Source: SFLA01 sp045533895
Lineage (GTDB): Bacteria > Bacillota > Clostridia > Oscillospirales > CAG-382
Direction of reading: 5' to 3'
Assembly (NCBI GenBank): GCA_045533895.1
Contig: JAZSIT010000051.1
Span: 1 to 17,166, forward strand
Length of the DNA: 17,166 nucleotides
A program made the translations under genes and the position numbers. The notes beneath the pieces are model-generated. The model had not been told where the DNA came from and made no database searches. It worked only from the letters and a program-made list of their open reading frames with translations. Positions 12,549-17,166 of this stretch are shown in pieces (within the stretch, counting starts at the first letter, position 1; each line of letters begins with the position of its first letter).

Positions 12549-15500
12549 ATGTCAAAAAAAATACTGCAAATATTTGCGTTGCTGATGATAGCGGCGATGA
12601 TGATCCCCACCCTTGTCGGCTGTATAACACCGGATGTGGAAAATTCCGATACCGGCTCAAATATATCCGATGAGGAAAGTGAGTTACCCGAAGATAAGGG
12701 TGAGCCTGTGGTTGACCCCGAGTTTTCTACACTTATAAGCGGCGGAATTGCTTACACCACTTCTGTGGAAGCGGGCGAAAAATATCCCGATTCATACGGA
12801 ATCGAGCTTACCGACGGCATTACTGCACCAAAAGGAAGCGCTGATTACACAGAGGGCAATTATTCCGGTTATCTGGGCAGTACTCCCCTTGAGGTTATCC
12901 TTGACCTGAGTGAAGTGCATACGCGAATTTATGAGGTACGGCTGGGTTACCTTTCTACAACAAATGCGGGAATAGCGCCTCCCTCCGGTGTCGAAGTGCA
13001 GGTTTCCGAGGACGGAACTAATTTTACATCTGCGGGAACTATGGACATACCCGAATTTGTTGAAGGCGACCGCCTTGAAGCGGTGTTTACATCCCAATAC
13101 TATCTTACGGCAAAGTACGTAAAACTTATTATCAAGAAAATGAACAGTTGGATATTTATAGATGAGATTTCCGTAATATCCGACGAAGAAATAAAACTGA
13201 GTGCAGATGAAAAGTTCCTTGAAGCCATAAAATCCGCATACGACAAATTGGGCACGGTTAAATACGAAGGAAAAAACACGCCCGACAAGGAAATGGCTTT
13301 ACAGCTTGTAAGCCAAGGATGTAATTATACAGTTTCCACCGAAGCGGTAAAGGCTTTTCCCGATAAAGGTAAATATCTTACCGACGGCGGCATAACCGGC
13401 ATATACGAGCAAGGAAAATGGGTTGGTTACAACGGAGAAGGCGCAGTTACAATAACTGTTGATCTGGGTAAAGTAAGAGATGACCTGAGCGAATTCCGCC
13501 TTGTATGTTATGCAAACAACAACACGGGACGTTATATGCCTGTAGCGGTAACCTATTCTGTAAGCACCGATAATTCTGTTTTCACCGATATAGGCAGAGT
13601 TTACGGTGTATACTCGGGACAAAGCGTATACGAATTCCCTCTCATTCTCGATAAATGTGCCGAGGGCAGATATATTAGGTTCACTATGGAGGAAACGGAA
13701 ACAAAAATGTTTCTTGTGGAAGAAGCCGCAGTATATGCCCGCACCGGAATAAGCTCCGCAGGCTCCTTCTTTGAACCTTTGGTATTCGATACCGCCGTTA
13801 AAGAATGGGACAAGATATCAAGTGAGAGTGTAAACCTTATTAATGGAAACATACAGCAGATATTCATTCCCAAACACGTTACAGGAGTAGTTTCCAATGA
13901 TCTTTCAAAAGCTGACACGCCTGTAATCACCGATGGAAAAAAGGCAACCGGAAACGATATACACAACGGTCAATTCTTTAAATTCCAGAGTGCTGCCGCA
14001 CCTATCGAAATATATTTCGATCTCGGCAATGTAGCGGCGGTAAATACCTTTACTGCACAGTTTACCCACCGTACGCCTTGGGGCGTACAGGCACCCTATG
14101 AGGTAACCGTATTCTTATCCGACGATGCTAATACTTGGTACAAGGCGGGAACTATGGACGTTGAGCCCATAAACGACGCCACCCTGGTAGAAGCATCCTT
14201 TACAATGAAAAAAGCGGTACAGGCAAGATATATTTGCTTCTACTTCCTTACCTGCAACTGGGTTGGCGTAGGTGAGCTGGAAGCTTTTGGAACAACGGCT
14301 GTAGGAAACGCACCTACACTTGCAAACAGCGGTCTTGCCACCCGTGAGCAAAGCGCTATAGGCTATAAAGAGCCTGATGCAGACCTTTTGAGCGGCGCAA
14401 AGGATCTTTGCCTGCTGTACCACGGACCGAAGCTGGACGGTTTTACGGTAGACAAGCTTATTCCCTATCTTGCCTATGTCGATACCGAAGGCAACATTAC
14501 AGACACTATGTTTGATAGCTTCCTGTTCCTTAACAGCGGCGGATTCCCTTCCGGGAATTCCGCCTCTGCCGGTTACACGGAAAGCGATATTAAATGGGTT
14601 GTTGACGATCTGTTTGCGGAAAACAAAAATATACTTGCTTTGGAGCAGGCGGCAGGTCAGGTAAAAGAAGCACTTAATCTGGATTCGGAATTCAAATACG
14701 GTCTCACGGTTGCTCTGTATATGCCTGTCGGCGAAGGAATGAGCACCGAAGATAAACTGGATGAAATCGAAAAACAGATAAAGCGGTTTGAGGAAAAATA
14801 CAACCAGTATAATTTCAAAAACATTGAGCTTGTGGGTTATTATTGGTTTAACGAAGGAGTATACCCCGAAGATAACGAGCCTGCGGTGGTAACCGAGGTA
14901 AGCAAGCTTGTACACGCAAAGGGAGTGAATTTCTTCTGGATTCCTTGGTTTTGCGCTTCCGGCGTGGATTCCTGGAAAGACCACGGCTTTGACGTAGCTT
15001 GTATGCAGCCCGGATATGTTTTCAAGGAAGATGTGCTTGATAGCAGACTTGAATACGCCGCAAATACCGCAAAGTATTACGGAATGGGCATTGAGATAGA
15101 AATTGCTTCCGCCACCTTCCAAAACGAAAAATTGTACAGAAGATACCTTGAATATCTTGCAGGCGGCGCAAAGTACGGATATTTGGAAAACTGCGTTCAC
15201 ATGTATTATCAGGAAATACTGTGCTATTACAACGCCGCGATATCCGGTGATGCAAAGGTACGTCTGATATACGATTATACATATCAGTTTATAAAAGGCA
15301 CCTTGTCCGCCACCCCCGAAGCGTTGCAAACAGTTTCAGTAAAAGGCGGAAAGAACACACTTATAACCGGTAAGGTATTGGATGCCGTTCCCTCGGAATA
15401 TACCTTTAACGCGGTATCTATGCCCGAAAGCGGAACAGTTTCACTGGCAAACGACGGAACCTTTACTTATTTCCCTGAAAAGGATTTTGCCGGTAAGGTG

Positions 15501-15572
15501 ACATTTACCTATACCTATAATGCGGGTCTGGGTGAATCCGAAATATGCACGGTGGAAATTACCGTAGAATAA
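12549..15572 (+). CDS. Surface lipoprotein with three discoidin-like domains and DUF4855
   Basis: A 1007-residue exported lipoprotein. The signal peptide ends in the lipobox LVGC (Cys25), followed by an acidic linker (30-58). Three F5/8 type C (discoidin)-like beta domains follow at about 60-212, 245-397 and 430-580, each with the DL-beta core (LEVILDLSEV, VTITVDLGKV, IEIYFDLGNV), a VxVSxDGxxF-like strand and a closing ARY/AKYV/GRYIRF strand. Residues about 605-920 match the DUF4855 type seen in gut anaerobes, with LCLLYHGP (620-627), VGYYWFNEG (762-770), FFWIPW (795-800) and CMQPGY (818-823), which recalls a TIM-barrel glycoside-hydrolase fold. The end (925-1007) is a cadherin/Ig-like sandwich (SGTVSLANDGTFTYFP). 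It probably binds or cuts a host or plant glycan, but the activity is unknown. It stands alone with its own promoter and terminator. Confidence 0.85.
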   Translation: MSKKILQIFALLMIAAMMIPTLVGCITPDVENSDTGSNISDEESELPEDKGEPVVDPEFSTLISGGIAYTTSVEAGEKYPDSYGIELTDGITAPKGSADYTEGNYSGYLGSTPLEVILDLSEVHTRIYEVRLGYLSTTNAGIAPPSGVEVQVSEDGTNFTSAGTMDIPEFVEGDRLEAVFTSQYYLTAKYVKLIIKKMNSWIFIDEISVISDEEIKLSADEKFLEAIKSAYDKLGTVKYEGKNTPDKEMALQLVSQGCNYTVSTEAVKAFPDKGKYLTDGGITGIYEQGKWVGYNGEGAVTITVDLGKVRDDLSEFRLVCYANNNTGRYMPVAVTYSVSTDNSVFTDIGRVYGVYSGQSVYEFPLILDKCAEGRYIRFTMEETETKMFLVEEAAVYARTGISSAGSFFEPLVFDTAVKEWDKISSESVNLINGNIQQIFIPKHVTGVVSNDLSKADTPVITDGKKATGNDIHNGQFFKFQSAAAPIEIYFDLGNVAAVNTFTAQFTHRTPWGVQAPYEVTVFLSDDANTWYKAGTMDVEPINDATLVEASFTMKKAVQARYICFYFLTCNWVGVGELEAFGTTAVGNAPTLANSGLATREQSAIGYKEPDADLLSGAKDLCLLYHGPKLDGFTVDKLIPYLAYVDTEGNITDTMFDSFLFLNSGGFPSGNSASAGYTESDIKWVVDDLFAENKNILALEQAAGQVKEALNLDSEFKYGLTVALYMPVGEGMSTEDKLDEIEKQIKRFEEKYNQYNFKNIELVGYYWFNEGVYPEDNEPAVVTEVSKLVHAKGVNFFWIPWFCASGVDSWKDHGFDVACMQPGYVFKEDVLDSRLEYAANTAKYYGMGIEIEIASATFQNEKLYRRYLEYLAGGAKYGYLENCVHMYYQEILCYYNAAISGDAKVRLIYDYTYQFIKGTLSATPEALQTVSVKGGKNTLITGKVLDAVPSEYTFNAVSMPESGTVSLANDGTFTYFPEKDFAGKVTFTYTYNAGLGESEICTVEITVE

Positions 15573-15587
15573 AGCGCAAATGCATAC

Positions 15588-15619
15588 AAAAACTCCCGTG
15601 CTTACCACGGGAGTTTTTT
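15588..15619. terminator. Intrinsic terminator between convergent genes
   Basis: A perfect 13-bp stem (15588-15600 with 15606-15618), a CTTAC loop, and T6 at the 3' side; the 5' side gives a T-run on the minus strand too. It ends the DUF4855 gene and, 14 bp past the stop at 15633, the minus-strand membrane gene. Confidence 0.9.
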
Positions 15620-15632
15620 CATACATACAGAG

Positions 15633-16409
15633 TTATAAAGTTTTTTCTTTGCGTTTTTTTGTTATGAGATAGTACACGCCGTAAAAAGCGGAAATATACA
15701 ACAAAAACAACGCGACAACAATAATGGGATAGAATATGGGGCTTCCGCCAACCAGATTATAACAAATATCGTACGGCGTGCCGTCACCCTTGACAAGGAA
15801 CATATAGTTATAATCTATAATGTGATTGACAACATACGCTGCGGCACAGAAAGAGATAATAATTCCAAATGTAACGGGTATATTGCGTTTTTTCATGCTT
15901 TGCATACCGGAAATAACAATATAAAGGGACGTAAAGCCTGAAATGGAATGGGTAATTCCGGAAATTACGTTATCAAAGCACAAAACGGGATATGAACCGT
16001 AATTCTGACCTGCAAAATATGTACCCATAACCGCGCCCAAAATTCCAAAGATAAACACAAAGTCCAACGCCGCGTTCTTTATCCTGCCCTTTGAAAACGC
16101 CGCAAGGGGTATGGCAATAAGCTGAATACTGCATAAAAACAGAGGTAATTCATGCAACCACGCCCAAGGATCGTTACCTCTGATGCAGAAAATAACTATT
16201 TTGAATAATTCAAGCGAATCTATAAGTATTGCCGAAAAGACGAGGACTTTGTTCTTGACCGCAACGTCCTTTTTCTTATATTTAACGCCAATCAGTATCG
16301 CAGATACTGTCATAATTAACATAAGAAGAGATACAAACAAAATATGCTGCCAGGATAAATATCCTTCCGGAGGCCGCGTGAACCCGCCAAATCCGAAAAA
16401 CTCTCTCAT
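15633..16409 (-). CDS. YwaF-like integral membrane protein (TIGR02206 type)
   Basis: A 258-residue membrane protein with about seven hydrophobic helices, similar to Bacillus YwaF. Family marks are WLHELPLFLCSIQLIAIP (84-101; the LPLxLC element), ISGITHSISGFTSLYIV (149-165) and IDYNYMFLVKG (198-208, the NYMxL element), with a positively charged tail KKRKEK. No enzymatic motif is visible and the function of the family is not established. The ATG at 16409 has AAAGGTG 5 bp upstream. It is convergent with the DUF4855 gene and shares the hairpin at 15588-15619, and its own promoter lies at 16441-16469. It does not form an operon with any gene in the window. Confidence 0.82.
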   Translation of the reverse strand: MREFFGFGGFTRPPEGYLSWQHILFVSLLMLIMTVSAILIGVKYKKKDVAVKNKVLVFSAILIDSLELFKIVIFCIRGNDPWAWLHELPLFLCSIQLIAIPLAAFSKGRIKNAALDFVFIFGILGAVMGTYFAGQNYGSYPVLCFDNVISGITHSISGFTSLYIVISGMQSMKKRNIPVTFGIIISFCAAAYVVNHIIDYNYMFLVKGDGTPYDICYNLVGGSPIFYPIIVVALFLLYISAFYGVYYLITKKRKEKTL

Positions 16410-16440
16410 ATTGACACCTTTTTTTGAAATTGATACACCT

Positions 16441-16469
16441 ATTATACCAAATGCAAGGTGTTTTGTCTA
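16441..16469 (-). promoter_or_regulatory. Promoter of the YwaF-like gene
   Basis: On the minus strand TAGACA (16469-16464), 17 bp, then TATAAT (16446-16441), with an extended -10 TG. The start near 16434 gives a leader of about 25 nt. The arms ACACCT (16435-16440) and AGGTGT (16456-16461) flank the -10 as an inverted repeat, perhaps a control site. Confidence 0.65.
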
Positions 16470-16647
16470 TAGTTTGTCAATAATTGTAAAAATAAGGCGA
16501 AAAAGTTTATCATATTTTTTAACTAAATGTAACCAAACAGCGATTTGAAAAGTATTATATACAAATAATAATATGAACGTTTTGTAAAAAATGCCGGATT
16601 TATATGCGCAAAGCCAAAAATATTAGCTATTTTTACTACACGTCGTA
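16470..16647. other. AT-rich intergenic stretch, no gene seen
   Basis: The gap between the two divergent genes is 317 bp. Apart from the two promoters at its ends it is AT-rich, with runs such as TATTATATAC and a weak AT hairpin (AAAAATA 16616-16622 with TATTTTT 16628-16634). I find no coding frame with a ribosome site, no tRNA and no clear regulatory RNA. Confidence 0.5.
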
Positions 16648-16676
16648 TTGATTAGAGCGGTTATTTATGGTATAAT
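16648..16676 (+). promoter_or_regulatory. Promoter of the right-edge gene
   Basis: TTGATT (16648-16653), 17 bp, then TATAAT (16671-16676), with an extended -10 TG at 16668-16669. The start near 16683 gives a leader of about 44 nt with AAGGAG 8 bp before the ATG at 16727. Confidence 0.75.
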
Positions 16677-16726
16677 CAGTTGAGGTAAATAGTTGCTTAC
16701 CCACAATAGCGGAAGGAGATATGTTT

Positions 16727-17166
16727 ATGAACGGAATTGTGTCTCACATATATACTTTTGGAATTTTTGAAGGTTTATCTTTAGGTGATGCTTTGTTAAA
16801 TATTTTGTCAACGCCCTATGCTATCGGATTGTATCTGGCGGCACTTATGTTGCTTGTGGCGGTGCTTACAGGCGCGGTACTGCTGGCACTTCATTTGATA
16901 CGAAAAGACACTGAACATATTGAGAAAAATCCTCTGCCTGCTGAAATAAATACGGTAAATACCGATAAAAGCAATACCAACACAGATTCCTCGCGTTTCT
17001 CACAGCTTACCCGAATCGATGAGGAAATCAAATCCCTTCAATCCCCTGTATACGATACCTGCGACCTTGAGGCTCTTTGCCAAAGATTCCGTGAGTATGC
17101 GGCAGGAAAGCTGGGTCTGTATTACGATATTTCCGATATACGCCGTTTTATCGCCGGTATGGGAAT
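16727..17166 (+). CDS. Membrane-anchored protein of unknown function, C-terminus cut by window edge
   Basis: The first 146 residues of a larger protein. Translation from 16727 gives MNGIVSHIYTFGIFEGLSLG, then a membrane segment (about 34-59, IGLYLAALMLLVAVLTGAVLLALHL), a polar Asn/Thr/Ser linker (60-92), and a folded start with YDTCDLEALCQRFREYAAGKLGLYY and DISDIRRFIAGM at the edge. This last part reminds me of the region just before the P-loop of a clostridial AAA-type ATPase group, but the P-loop itself would lie beyond the window, so this is a weak suggestion. AAGGAG 8 bp upstream selects this ATG over the in-frame ATG at 16721, which is only 2 bp from the site. Codon use looks like that of its neighbours. 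Confidence 0.8.
   Translation, partial: MNGIVSHIYTFGIFEGLSLGDALLNILSTPYAIGLYLAALMLLVAVLTGAVLLALHLIRKDTEHIEKNPLPAEINTVNTDKSNTNTDSSRFSQLTRIDEEIKSLQSPVYDTCDLEALCQRFREYAAGKLGLYYDISDIRRFIAGMG

Noticed and set aside
14115..15329. Minus-strand open frame of 404 codons
   Set aside because: Antisense to the DUF4855 region of the lipoprotein; no ribosome site, no domain, and the sense strand is clearly coding.
16545..16600. Possible extra promoter or small RNA in the AT-rich gap
   Set aside because: TTGAAA is present but no -10 at suitable spacing matches well, and there is no hairpin-plus-T-run to mark an RNA end.

Overview
The window looks like a moderately AT-rich chromosome piece from a strictly anaerobic Firmicute of the class Clostridia, possibly a gut lineage. 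The signs are clean Shine-Dalgarno/sigma-A style signals (GGAGG-type ribosome sites, TTGACA-17-TATAAT promoters), Glu/Ser-rich linkers after lipoprotein signal peptides, a clostridial-type Crp/Fnr regulator, and an anaerobe's oxygen-defence set (flavodiiron protein, desulfoferrodoxin, rubredoxin). This assignment is inference from gene content. I see no rRNA, tRNA, CRISPR array, insertion sequence or integrase.

Layout. (1) 1-2917, minus strand: a three-gene operon, FkbH-like acyl-loading enzyme -> acyl carrier protein -> MBOAT O-acyltransferase, the last cut by the left edge. It is driven by a perfect consensus promoter (3019-3047) overlapped by a 19-bp palindrome, with a second candidate promoter closer in. 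(2) 3096-4954, plus strand: ribF (FMN/FAD synthesis) overlapping a membrane-anchored metallophosphoesterase gene. (3) 4998-5873, plus: a VanY-type D,D-carboxypeptidase lipoprotein gene with its own promoter, ended by a 15-bp bidirectional hairpin. (4) 5934-8170, minus: a Crp/Fnr regulator, a class I SAM methyltransferase 9 bp behind it, then a protein joining a CD3324-like helix-turn-helix region to a ParB/sulfiredoxin-like DGNHR region. (5) 8221-11667, plus: a redox-defence operon divergent from the regulator, encoding an Fe-S ferredoxin-like protein, a flavodiiron/flavin reductase/rubredoxin fusion, desulfoferrodoxin, rubredoxin and a BFD-like [2Fe-2S] protein, closed by a strong terminator. 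A ZIP metal transporter gene begins 23 bp after the terminator. (6) 12491-15572, plus: a 1007-residue lipoprotein with three discoidin-like domains, DUF4855 and a C-terminal beta-sandwich. (7) 15633-16409, minus: a YwaF-like membrane protein. (8) 16727-end, plus: the N-terminus of a membrane-anchored protein cut by the right edge.

How the parts work together. The clearest functional unit is regions 4 and 5. A perfect 16-bp palindrome sits between the Crp/Fnr gene and the redox operon. It is centred about 41.5 bp before the predicted operon start (the class II activator position) and about 15 bp inside the regulator's own predicted transcript, so one site could activate the operon and repress the regulator. 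The operon would reduce O2 or NO (flavodiiron protein) and superoxide (desulfoferrodoxin), with rubredoxin and the ferredoxin-like protein carrying electrons. RibF makes the FMN/FAD such flavoproteins need, but lies in a separate transcription unit.

The most unusual system is region 1. It resembles the dlt machinery (carrier protein plus MBOAT), but an FkbH-type enzyme takes the place of the DltA adenylating ligase. That suggests a glycolysis-derived acyl group such as glyceroyl may be loaded on the carrier and moved to a surface molecule.
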